64,000 nucleotides of DNA from Vanilla planifolia (taxonomy: Eukaryota; Streptophyta; Magnoliopsida; Asparagales; Orchidaceae). Location: positions 11,787,501 through 11,851,500 of the forward strand of contig CM043878.1 in NCBI GenBank assembly GCA_023846275.1, given 5' to 3'. A model generated the notes under the pieces. The model had not been told where the DNA came from and did not search any database. It worked only from the letters and a program-made list of their open reading frames with translations. How positions within the stretch are numbered: the stretch's first letter is position 1; every line of letters begins with the position of its first letter. A program made the translations under genes and the position numbers. Of this stretch, positions 10,501 through 22,800 are shown piece after piece.

Positions 10501-13152
10501 TGAGTGTTATAGATTAGTGTGTACGTAGCACACTGGCGGACGCACACATACTGGCGAACGCACGAAGTTGTGGATGCATACACGAGTTCACAACAATGGT
10601 TGCACCACCAAGCACACGCCCCACTTGCATAAAAACATGCCAGGTAAAGGAAAGCATATCTAAAGTTAGGGGTTCTTCGCTCTCAAAGGTTGATGTAGAA
10701 TTAAGAACCCAGGCCAAAGGTATTTCCCAGTTGAAGGGTGGCTATATAGAAAGTTTTATATCGAGACTTTCTTAAATGCATTTGCCCATTAGAAGTCTAG
10801 GACATTACTCAGTTGATCTAATTAGGATAGTATGACAATGATGCATCAAGCTGTAGTTTGTTTCTGACGGTTATGTATGAATGATTATTTAGAACAATTT
10901 TGTAGAAATGCATTGCTCATTTGTAAGAATATTTAGGGGTTGTAAGATTCATGCTTCTCTCTCTTTATAGTTAGTAGGTAAAGGAAAGCTATAACATGGT
11001 TTTATCCTTGTCTTTTTGGGGCATAGGTTTCCTTGGCCAATTCCCAATTATTAGGAAGGAAAAGAAGTTTTTTTTGTGGCTATCAATTATGTCAAGTGGA
11101 TTGAGGCTAAGACTCTTGTCAACCAGAACATGGCCAAGATTGAAAACTTTTTGTGTTCAACAAATTACTATCAGTGCAAAATTGTTGTAAGTTGAGTAAT
11201 TTCAACAATCTTGTATCAAGTATGGTTGTCATCTCAAATACGTCTCTGTTGCTCACTTAAGAACAAATGGTCAAGTTGGGGCAGCAAGAGCCCTTTAAAA
11301 ATTTTAAAGCTATTTTTAGATGATAAGAAAGAAAAATGGGCTGATGAACTCCATGGTTTATTGTATGCATGTTCAACGACTCCTTCAGTGGTCATAGGAA
11401 AGTCACTTTTTTCTTGGGTTTATGGATCATAACCGTTGCTCCTTGTTGAGATCAAGCATCCCACTTATCTTATCTTGATGTGATTGATGCATTAGAAGCC
11501 CAATTATTGAATAAAGAGACTCAAAAGGTGCAATTGGGCTTATCAAATGAGAGGTATTTATATTATTCATGTTATTCTTATCAAATGTAAGTTAAAACTT
11601 TACCATCAATCATTTCATGTTATTCTTCTCTAAAACATTATTGAATGCATAAGTAGTAGCCATCGCATTGGATGCTAATTGGACTAGGATGATGTCTAAA
11701 AAGTTGGTCAACTCTACATAAAATGATTTGAGCAAAAAACTTTTTGCAACAATTTAGATCTCAGTGCACCTGTTAATGAAAGAGCACTCCTTAACAAATG
11801 GCATTGACAAGGCAATCCTGGGATGAAACCAAAAACCGTGGAGATTAGCAAAAATGTCGTACATTGGGATCCTCAATCTTGACTTTGATAGGATTCTTCT
11901 TCTTTTTCAATGGTTGATAGTTTCATTCTTTTCGAGGTAGGACAATATTTTTATCATATTGATTTTTCATCATTTTTTTATCTCAACCAATATAATGTTG
12001 CAGAATTTGTTAGAGATGAACCAACTTACATTAACTATCTTGAGGTCCCTCTGCACCTCTTTAACCTCCTTGAGGTTCTATTTCAATGCTTCGTTCAGGT
12101 TGTCTGGAGCTATGATTTGATCCTCATTGAAATTAATGTTGTGATGATTAGAAAAGCTTGAAAGTTGTCTTTCAAAATTAGATTTGCTTCCTCTCTTCTA
12201 TCACTAGGAACCTTGAGAGGAGTTGTAGCATCCATGACCAATGGAAGACTATTCTTGAGGTCAATCCTTATTCCCTTTTTAAAATTGAACATGAAAACCA
12301 AGAGCTCAGATTTCTAGGAAACATCTATAACTCTTTTTTTGTTTCTTTTTCCCCCTCTTTCCTTGAGTTCGCTTGAGATTTTAGCTATAAAATCCTCTCA
12401 AGGAAACCTATTCCCTCAAACTGTGGTCTAGGAATGAACTTTGGCATAGATTTTTTTAATTTCTTATGGAATAAAATAGATCACATTTTCCTTTGAATGA
12501 TAGTTTTTATAGATGCATTTGAACTTGGATGTTCCATTCGAAAGTATTTTCCTTTTTCATTTATTATAATGACTATGAACAATCAAATTCTAACATATCT
12601 TTTACATAATCCCCATAATTCTCTGAGACAATCTCCAAGAGGAATGTTACCGCACTTTACAACTACATAACATGTTTGTCCTACCAAAATCTAGTGAACA
12701 ACTTATTCGATACCACGGTCTCGGAAAAGTTTGACCAAATAGATTCGACCAACATTCTTTCGGAGTAAACTCAATCAGCATCTTTGCCAGCCAAATGTAG
12801 AGACCCTCATGACGACGGTTCTCCTCTCGACTAACCAAGCATTGGATTGCAATACCTTCAAAGTGATCTACTTGATGTTTGTCTCATGTACGAGTACAAG
12901 GAATCTTCTGCATAATTCCTTTGAATGATCAAATCATATAGCTTCTATTAACATTGCTTTATCTTCTGCAAAACTAAGACCTTGTGACCTTTCAATCTTG
13001 GTTTACAGGCCAAGATCGAAGTTGAAGGACGCATCCTTCGGCAGGGCAGAAGTATTATTGTGACTTCGATCGAGTTCAGGCTCAAGGAATCTAAGAAGCT
13101 GGCTTACACTTCGCGTGCAACTTACTACATAATGCCTGTAGCTAATCTCTGA
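7547..13152 (+). CDS. Acyl-CoA thioesterase, hotdog (4HBT/ACOT13-like)
   Basis: Three exons, 7547-7738, 7845-7988 and 13009-13152, all phase 0, encode 159 residues, the usual size for plant ACOT13-like hotdog thioesterases. Donors are GTATGA and GTGAGG; acceptors are ATAG and TTTACAG. Exon 2 carries the active-site signature NPYNTLHGGLVAAVAEEIG (residues 65-83). Asn65 lies six before His71 and the acid (Glu80) nine after it, the spacing of the Asn/Asp pair in ACOT13, with Glu in place of Asp. Exon 3 supplies the C-terminal strands (EVEGRILRQGRSIIVTSIEF). The family hydrolyses acyl-CoA to free acid and CoA in plastid, peroxisome, mitochondrion or cytosol; no clear targeting peptide is visible. 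The start chosen has an A at -3 (AAGGATGG); an in-frame Met 20 codons upstream is possible. Intron 2 (5 kb) carries retroelement debris. Confidence 0.88.
7989..10985. other. Thioesterase intron 2, left part
   Basis: Intronic AT-rich DNA without gene signal. At about 9940-10640 the composition changes to GT/AC-rich with several GGTAAGT-like cores (near 9994, 10073, 10115, 10216) and an inverted CACTTACC near 10011. This stretch lies directly upstream of the gypsy integrase remnant and may be the non-conserved part of the same element. Confidence 0.4.
10986..11600 (+). mobile_element. Decayed Ty3/gypsy integrase remnant
   Basis: Broken frames translate to pieces of a gypsy integrase core and C-terminus: FFVAINYVKWIEAKTLV (about 11070-11120), then DDKKEKWADELHGLLYACST (about 11320-11377) and a degenerate PFSLVYG-like end (near 11408-11430), followed by a VEIKHPTY-like tail. 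Stops and frameshifts interrupt it, and no intact gag, protease or RT is present nearby. It lies inside thioesterase intron 2 in the sense orientation. Confidence 0.75.
11600..13008. other. Thioesterase intron 2, right part
   Basis: Intronic DNA downstream of the gypsy integrase remnant, perhaps including decayed 3' parts of that element. No coding similarity was recognised. It ends in the TTTACAG acceptor used for exon 3. Confidence 0.4.
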
Positions 13153-13803
13153 GGCATGTTTCCTTTCTCTGTGACATATGAATTCCTTCTAAATTCCAAT
13201 AACAAGCAATTTGATTGCTTTTGTTTAATAATATCACTCAGATTCAACCAATGTCTAGATATTTTTATGTTAAGAGGGTTTACTCACATTGATAGTGTAA
13301 CATATGATAGACAATTAAATACAAAAAAATTAATTTAAATGAATATTATGATTATAAATAGAATATTTATCATTGGTTAATTTTTATAATTTTTTGATTA
13401 TTATAATTGATGGTGATTAGTTTTTGCTTGAGTCAAGAAACAATGAATATTTGGCATTGGAACGAGTGGCCAAGTTAAAATAGATCAAAATATCAAAAAA
13501 GTTTGTTTTCTAAGAAGGAATTCAAAATTTTTATATAATACATTAATTTGAATACATTAGTATTTTTTAATTTTGCCTAAAAGTCTATGATAAATATATA
13601 TTTGAATAAAAATATTTTAATTATATATATGAACAAAATGCAGAATTTTTACTTAATTGAAAAATAAAATTTAATCAAAATAATATTTTTTAAAAGTAAA
13701 TTTTGAAAAAAAAAATTAATTTGAATTATAGCAGCGTCGTCTGAGTTAGAACTGATAATGATTTATTCTTCTGGATTGTCGTCAACATGAGCGACGGACG
13801 TTT
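13153..13803. other. Spacer between thioesterase and exonuclease genes
   Basis: 651 AT-rich bases between the thioesterase stop and the exonuclease ATG in the same orientation. It must hold the 3' UTR of the first gene and the promoter of the second. No convincing TATA box or poly(A) signal stands out. An out-of-frame ATG at 13787 precedes the exonuclease start and would encode only a short upstream frame or an overlapping one. Confidence 0.45.
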
Positions 13804-16800
13804 ATGTCATTTTGTTTCAAAAGACCCAGCGCGGCGCTCCTCCGTGGCTCTGACCTAATCTACCGATTCTTCGCTTCCACGGTCGCTGCTTCCGAGCATT
13901 CGTCACAGCTTCCCATCTCCATGAAGCCTGCAGAAATTGGTGCTACCTTGCCGCCCTTGGAAGTTTTCATGGTGACTTCGGAAGACTCACCGGAGTTCTC
14001 TCGTCTTGACTTTGCTGTCCGTCATTCGTCCGTCGTGGGGCTCGATGCTGAGTGGAAGCCCTTTGGATCTCGCCGGAGCGTAGATGGATCTGCTGGCAAT
14101 GGCGGCGGGCCATCGTTTCCCACGGTTACTCTCCTCCAAATTGCTTGCAGGTTTAGCCGCGGGGATGCTTTTTCTCTCTTTGGAGGCGGTGGCAATCCGA
14201 TAATTTTCCTTGTGGACTTGCTGTCGGTCCGTCTCGGTGCTCTTTGGGAGCTTCTTAGGGAGATGTTCGTCTCTCCCTCCGTGCTTAAGCTGGGGTTCAG
14301 GTTTAAGCAGGATTTAGTGTATCTTTCTTCAACCTTCGCTTCCCAGGGTTTCCATTCTGGATTCGATAGAGTAATCTCTCGCTTCCCCCCTTTTTTTCTT
14401 GTTTACTTCTAATGCTGTTGTTAACCCATTACAGTGATCTTGAAAATTATTTGCTGTTGATACTTAGATCGAAAAAAAACGTAGCATATTTGCTAGGCCA
14501 AAGGCATTGAAAATTTTAACCTTGCAGTTCTTTGTCAATTTTTGAATTGTTCAGGTTAACTTCTAGTCTAGCAGATCACTTTTTGAGCCACTTTCCTAAG
14601 TACTAATTGTAGGTCTGAATCTGAATCCTGCTGTCTGTTTTCTTGTCTTAGAGTTAAACCATTGTAATTGGTTACAAGTGATTCAGAATCGATGGTCTAG
14701 ACTTGCCATTTAGTGTTAAGGATGATGAAACAATCCTTTAGAACTTCCTAAATAATATCAATATGAATTCAAGCATGCAAAATGTTTTCGTGACTGCTGC
14801 TCAGCTGTAAAATTGTAGGTTCAAGCATAAAGCATGCAGAATAAAAATAAAGTCTAACTGAGTATAATTCTAGATCAATAATTGGTGCAGTACAAAGCAG
14901 ATTCTAAGGCCATTCTATTAAATCAATTCTTGTTTAGGCTTTTAGAAAACAATAAGTTTTGGAAATCATTGAGTTATTTTGAATTTATGTCAAGCAGACA
15001 TGGAATGCAGACAATTAAATCAAATTAATTGTTCCTTCTTGGATAATCATTGCTAATGTCCTAACCTATGAATCATGTTAAGAAACCTCAAATTCGTTGC
15101 TAATGTTAAGAAAACTCAACCTAGGAGAAATGAATAAAAAGTTCCTTGATGCTATCAGAGGTATGATCCATTGTAAAAGTCTAGTTGAGCACCGTTTCTA
15201 ATCAATGTTGGGACCCAAGGTTTTATTGAAGTTTCTACTAAATATTTTCTGAGAAACAATTAATCCTTGAAAAAATACAAAATTTTATGGACTGTTATCA
15301 AGATAAGCTATTCTTAATTAGTCTATATCTAATGAAACAGCTTCATCAATGCTTCAAAACTTAAAAATATAATTGTAAGTCATTGATATGCCCTTTTTTA
15401 TATTATCATACAATTTATTGCAACTTAGAGCTGAAGAATTGATTGCGAGTGATCTATACTATAATCTAAGATGCCGTCAAAATGTGTGATTATAAATGTG
15501 CCAATAAAGGGATGATACTTTGTTCATCTTGATATGAATGTGTTAATAGCATTTGAAAGACTAAATTGCATGACAAACCACTTTATTATTCATTTTGGAA
15601 GCTATTTCACTTATATACCTAACTCATGCAAACTGATGTTAATAATTCCTAGAGGAAGAAAATGTTGTTCGTCAATTTTGAAATCAATTTTAGGATCAAT
15701 AGACCTATACTTGTAGTGGCTTGTCATTTGAGAATACTACCATTCTTGCTATGAGTAAGAATTCCATCATAATACATGCTTTTTTGTGAGATGTTTTCTC
15801 AAGCAATTCACGTAGCATCCTCTCCAAATCAGCCCGTTTGGGGGTCATATATTTTAGCAAATTAGGCAGATATTTGATCAAAGATCTATCCTAGATAAGT
15901 ATAGAGGAAGATTTTAGAGGCCTTATTGTTTCCTAAGACAACGAAAAAAGGCCTCAAGAAAGGAAAGAAAGTCTTCTTGAGACGTGCCGATTCTTGAGGA
16001 TGGCATAACAAATTCTCTCAAATAGCATAGATTCTTGGAGAAGGAAAAGCAAGGCTCTTAGGAAGGCATGTCAAGTTCCATTGAGTAGTGTAAGGCCTCG
16101 AGAAAGGCATAACAATATCCCTCAAGGGGAAGCAAACCTAAAGGAAGGATATTCGATTAATCTCATGAGCAAAACTTTTGAGTGAAACATCAAGAAGGAA
16201 GTAGTAGCCCTCAAGTATCATTCTACTCAAGGATCTTTTTTAGGACTTGAGCACAACTCCTTAAGCCTTGAGAAGGCGTATGGGTGAACAATGAAGTCTC
16301 AAGTAACATGTGCAACAAGCGTTAGCATAAGTTGAGATAATTCACCATTTCAAGAACATGGGTACCATGGAGAAAGATAACCAAGTGCCAGGCATAGGTT
16401 GTCGGGATAGTATATTGCTCTAGAATTCCAAGTAAAGAGGGATTGACTTGAGGACCCTTTGAGCATATGGGGAGGATTTCAAGAAGCTATTGGGATGCGA
16501 GGAATATTCTTTGAAGGATATGCTTAGAAGGAATTTTCTTCAATCAATAATAAGAGAGTTTGAAATTGAAGGATATTCTAATGATCAAGAGATATTTCTA
16601 TTTTTTGGGTGGAAGGTTAATGTCATCTAAATTTGAATTATTTTACGTATATTTTTTGCAGAAATCTGTTGTAATTATAATGAAACCAAATAAGTCTTTG
16701 TCTCAATTAGTGTTTTGAAGCCCTAGCAATAGAAGCAAAGGCTTCCAATTTTGTTATTGTTCCTTTTCTCCTAAATTGGAAGATTAATAGTATGATTCAT

Positions 16801-19800
16801 GAAGGAATCAAGATTAGAATGGATTAGAGCAATGGTATATTGGATAGTACATTGGGATGGAATCTCATTTAGTAATTGTTTGAGATACAAGCAATGAAAA
16901 ACTAATAATATTTGTAATCTTTAATAGTTATTCTATTGAATTATAAGGTAAAATGTTACACTATATCATCTAATGCATAGTTTGCATCTTTTTCACTATT
17001 ATTGTGTTCAAATTGTTCTTGGCTTAGAATTTATGGTTATTGATAGAGGCTAAATTATTTTTATTAGATAAACATTTACCCTTCCTGAGGTTTAAGGGTG
17101 GAAGATGTGTAGGACATGCAAAAGTTGGGCTCTTGGATGATGGTTGCTAAATTTTCTAAGCATAAGGGTACCCTAAAGGACACACGAATGGGACATAATG
17201 CTCAACGAATGACATTGGCGGGAATGTTATGTGTAGTGCATGGTCTGCAAAAGACAGACTTCACTTTTGCATGCAGACGCTCCCATGCATGCAAGTGTTA
17301 TTCCTTGTTGTGCCCTGACTGATGCATTGGAGAAAGGCAAGCATCCATTGTAGATTGATAACAACTTGTATTGGTTATTCCATGTGCAAATTATATGAGT
17401 CATCCTTGATGCAGTGATCCAAAAGAGGATGAGATTGATATGATTTGTGATGATTCAACTCAATTGTGTCAGTATTGTGTTACAATAGTGTTTTTCATGG
17501 TCCTGTAATTAGCAAATTAGGGTTCAAGTAAAGTGTTTTGCCAAATGACTTCAAAGAATTAGAGTCACAAATTGAATGATCCAGGTCCACATCTCTAGTT
17601 ATTCAGCAATAAGAAAGTCTATTACTTGGATGTCAGGAAGGTGGTGCCCCTCTTATTCTTTCCCTTCTCCATGATTGGAATTTTGCAATGGAATGATTGA
17701 GGGTTAGATCTACACCGTTGAGGTATGACTTGCAAGAAGTTTTTTTCCTGAATCATATTTTTTTGATATGACTATTGGAAAAAAGAGTGTCATCTTTCTT
17801 TCTTTGTGATGCTTGAATTCTTTTAGGGAGAAATTGTGATTATTCATTGGAGCCCTGGAAAAGTCTGATGGCTTTATTATTTTTGTGCACCTTTGCCAAG
17901 GTTTGCATTCTCTGTCATATCAAACAAGCTGCTATTCTTAAGATTAATGTTTTAGGAGACTCATTGTGACTTTTTTGCTTGGTTTATGCATCAAAGGACT
18001 TTGCCATTTGGGACCATATGGCACCTTATTCCTTAAACCATTGATGGGAAGCTACCCCATGGTTTTTTTGGTGACTTCAATGTCATCTTTTTTTAAAATA
18101 ACAAGGGAAACAAGGCATGCCACTTCATTATCATTAAGGAATTCTCACAATTCATTGTGCCACTAAGTTGTGTGATGTTGGGTTTATTGGCAATTTCTAC
18201 ATTTGGTGCAACAATAAATCTTGTTTGGTTGATATTTTTAAGAGATTGGATAGAGTGTTCTTTATTGTGCCAGCACTCTAGTCTTTCTCATATAACTATT
18301 GTGGATCTCCTGATGAGCATTGGTTTGAACCATTTCCCCTTTTTTCTTCAATATTAAAACACCGAGTTTCTTTTGGCAATTATTTGAAATTTGAGGGTAT
18401 CTAGTTCACTAGCCTTGAGGCTTGGAATATTGCTTTCTCTACTTAGAGTAGGCATGCCATGGGGACGACTCTCTCTAAACTATGTAATAAGTTCTCCATA
18501 ACTCTTTGTGCCCTTAGCAAGTGGGGAAAGTAGGAGTTTGGTAGGCATACTAATTCCATCTAGTAGCTTGAGCAGGAGATTTTTTGCTTACATTGTAAGG
18601 AAATTATAGAGGGGCCATCTTCAGGCGGGTAAGCACCAATGTCTTGTTGATCTTATTACACAATATTACAATGGGCTTGCTAGAGTAAATATTTGGTATT
18701 GCTAATGTGCTAAATCTAGATTGGCCCACCTTGGCAATTGTAACACTAGTTTCTTTCATGCTATGCCACAGCAAGATGTTAGGACAATCATATTCATTAG
18801 TTTGCCTATTTGGAAGGTATCATGGAGACCTCCCATGATAGGATTTTTGATATGTTGACTTTTTTCACTCAACGTGGACCACTTCACAGCATCCCAACTC
18901 TCCTATGGATATCCTTGCTTTGCGGTTTGATCCTACTCAGGTGGGTATGCTGGCTGCCCTCATCAAATCCTCTAAGTTTTAGAGCTTTATTTGGCCTTTA
19001 AGTTTTAGCCAGGCCCCAAGCGTTGATGGCATTATTGCTTCTTTTTGAAAGGTTTTTAAGACATCATAGAAAAGGACGTGTTCTGGAGGTTTTCACCATT
19101 GTACATATGTCGACCCAATGGCGGGGCATTTTAGTGGTTCTTATTACCAAATCAAGGACGCTACTTCTCTTAGTCAATATCGACCCATTTGTCTGTGTAA
19201 CGCCATCTATAAGGTGGTGGCGAAGGTTTTTGTTTTTAGACTTCAGAACATTCTCCAAGATCTTATTGCCCCGCCCATAAACAATGTGCTTTTGTGAGTG
19301 GCTGGTCTATTTTAGATAATGTTTTGTTGGCACAAGAGATTAGTAATCTACTTTTCATCTCTTTTTTTACTGAGTGCCTCATAGTTATAAGTTGACATTT
19401 AGTAGATGTACGGCTCCATCGATTAAGATTTCCTCAAATGTAATGCTTCCTCATATGGGATTTTTAGACATTGTTTGTGCCTGGGTTTAGACATGCATTG
19501 CTGAACTTAGGTATGGTGTTCTTTGTGCAAGTGCCTTCCTATGATCATTGTCTTTTGTGCTCTTCTTTAAGGATGCCTCCTATCCCCATAACTTTTCATC
19601 ATTTGTTTGAAACATCTCACTTTAGTTTCATCGGCATTAAGCCTAAGGGGCCAAGTTGTGTATTCATGTTTGCAAGTCTTTGCTTACTGCTTTGCACCTT
19701 TTTGTGCGTAGACGATGTGCTCTTCTATTGTCTGTTACCTCGTTGATTGTTTTTATATTCTCGGATATCTTACATTAATATGGGTTTTTGGTCAGGTAGC

Positions 19801-22800
19801 AGGGAAATTGTCTCAAGTCAAGTGTTATCTTCAATAAAGGCATGAGCAATAGATGCAAGAAGATGATAACAAACAAGTTAAAAAATGAAGCATATTGAGG
19901 GAATGTATTTGGGCATTCTAATCAAGGTAGGAGTCCCAAGGCTATTGATTTTGTCGAAATCATCTAGCATATTATTGATATGCTTTCTAGCTGGGTAAGA
20001 GACAATTAGTTTTGTCAGTTTGATTGGTTCTTACCAATTTTGTTCTCTCAGCAATCCCTATGTACTATATGTCTTTTGTTTTGGATCCAATGGTTGTTCT
20101 TTCTTTGATTGAGAGAATCGTTAGAGCTTTTTTTGGGGGTGAATCTCATCCCCATCGTTCGTTGCACTAAGTTCACAGGGACTTCATTTTTAAACCAAAG
20201 GAAATGGGTGGCCTGCAAATTCACAAACTTTGGGAGGTGCATGAATCTTATTGCTCTCCATACATGGTGATTTGTGGCTCATGAAAGTCCCTCTAGATGC
20301 ACAGTATGAAGGCCAAGTATGGGGATTGCTACCTTATGTTTCATTCTCATCATGGTGACTGCTTCGTTTGGTGGTTGCTTTTCATTGTTGGTGACCTGGT
20401 CGACATTGAGTGCTTTGGATGTATGGTCGACATTTATCAATATGGATTTGGAATTGTCGTGGTCTCTTGTAAGTTTCCTTTATAGGTCAAGTAATTGGGA
20501 TTGGGACACTATCATGACATATTTTCAGGAAGAATTTGTTTGTTGGATTATTTGCATCCTGTGTGCCATGGGGTGTAGGTGACTTTTTGGTGCGACGCAA
20601 TTTGGAGGTAGCAAAGCTGAGCTATGCGACCCTTGAAATCACTTGCCTAGACAAGGATATTAGGCGCGCACATCACAGTGCCTAGGCATGGAAACTATGT
20701 GCATGGCAGCGTTCATGCTTTTCTCTGGCTCCTTTGCTATTGTGCTCAACTAACACACAATTGGCTCTCTGTGTGCGAACTGAGGTCCCATAAACACTGC
20801 CTATGGGGCTGCACTTGCACTAAAACTATTGAGCATTCTTTGATCTACTATGTCATGGTGTGACTAGTCGTCTCCTTCTTCAGCGGTATGTCCTGTGGCT
20901 TCATGTTATTTTCTTGGTTTTTATTATACATTATATGTAGCGGCACACATATAAGAACATGATATATGCCTTCAATTATTGTGGCTACGTTTTTTGCTGT
21001 TTCTAGCACAATAGAAATTGTAAGCTCCATTCCAAATGTATCATGAGACATTTGGTATTACTTCGTTATATCATTTAATCTTTAGGACATTTGATCTCAT
21101 TCTTGGATTTGGGCCATTGGAACCACCTGAGCCATGTAGGCTGCTTGTTCTCCTTTTCTTGGTGTCTTCCCTATCCCTTAGCATTGTGATTTGAAACTTT
21201 GATGGTTGGTTGCTTCTTGCCTTTTCTAGACATGAATTTTTTAACCATGGCACGTGTTATTGCGGAGCTAACTGTCCTTGTGGTGATTACATTGGTGTCA
21301 ATTGGTTTGACAACTCTTATAAAATATGGCTAGAATTAGATTCTTTGGCTGTGATGAATAAACTAGCTTACTTATTTGGGAGGATTTTGGAGAGCACTTC
21401 TTGTAGGCCTCTTTGGGAGTTGTCTTTTGTAGGGTACCAATTATCTTATGTCTTTAGAGAAGGAATTGTTGCTACTGATTGGATGACAACTTTTGCAATA
21501 TTTTTTGATTCTTTGTCGGTTAAGAAAATGCCCTTGCCTACTGGATTTAGTACTATTATATCTGATGATTTTGTATGAACTACCTTAACATTAATTAAAA
21601 TAAGGCTTCTAATACTTCTTTTAAACTACCACAAGGGATATTTCATCCTTGGAATTACCCGACGTTTTGCCAATGATTTAGGAGCCATTTACAATACTTT
21701 ATTGTCTATCATTAGGCATAAATTGTAAGTGCATAACTACTTGCAATCTGCATTGATGTTCATCTACAGCAAGGTGAAGCATGATTATCTTGTTGGAATT
21801 GTAGTTCTATTGAATAGGGAAGATCCAACTTTTGAACTATGTTTAACTTCCCTTACTTGTCATAGGATCTTTGTTCTCTTAAAGACTTTTCATTGGCTAA
21901 GGGTGCAAGGCATGCTCTTTTGGCATTGTAAAACTTATTTTATTGTAATTTCTTTATATATAACTACAAAGAAATGCAGGAAACTTCAAAGCCACTTTGA
22001 CCTCACTAAAGACATAACATGTCAAAATCTCAAACCATTTATTTGTGCTGATATAAAATATATTATGATTAGTGGATAGGCTTTCGTGTTCATTTTATCT
22101 TGAATTGTAATTAACCTTGTTTCATCACTAGCTTATCAACAAAATCATGTTGATTTGGTGACCTCCATTATGACCATTGGGTTGTGTCATTCAACTTGGA
22201 CTATAAAACATCAAAACCTATTACTTACTCATCTTGCTCTTTGACTGAATTTGTTGTTGTGTTGTTATTGAGCCACACCACTAGTTCTTGAGTTTTATCA
22301 CTTCTGGAGGATGCTCTTATTTGACTACGAAGTACCCTTTTTCATCATTTCACCATAATTATTTTTTTTTGTTTCGTTTTTTTTTTGGGTTATTTAGTTC
22401 TTTTTTATTATATACTTTTTGTTTGGGCCTTTACATTTGTGCTCATAAGATAATTTGTTTTTGATAGTTGACTCCTGATTTCTATTTATAACTAGCTTTT
22501 AAAGTAGAAGTATTTTATTGGGCTAATGGCCTCAAAGTTTCCATAAAAAATGAACTTGCTGTGAACTATCCTTTTCATCATACTATCTAAGGGATGGGGA
22601 AACCACTAGGGGCTTATTCACATATTTTGAATACTTTCAAACTATTTGAAATTGAGAGAATTCTTGATGAAATTAAGAGCATTCTTGATTACTGGTATTC
22701 GGGATATCCTTTCATAACCTAATATTTTAAAGGACATACTTTTTTGCAAAGAGCAAGTGGAGTTGTTTCAAAGCCTCTTTACCCAGTCCCAAAATGTTTC

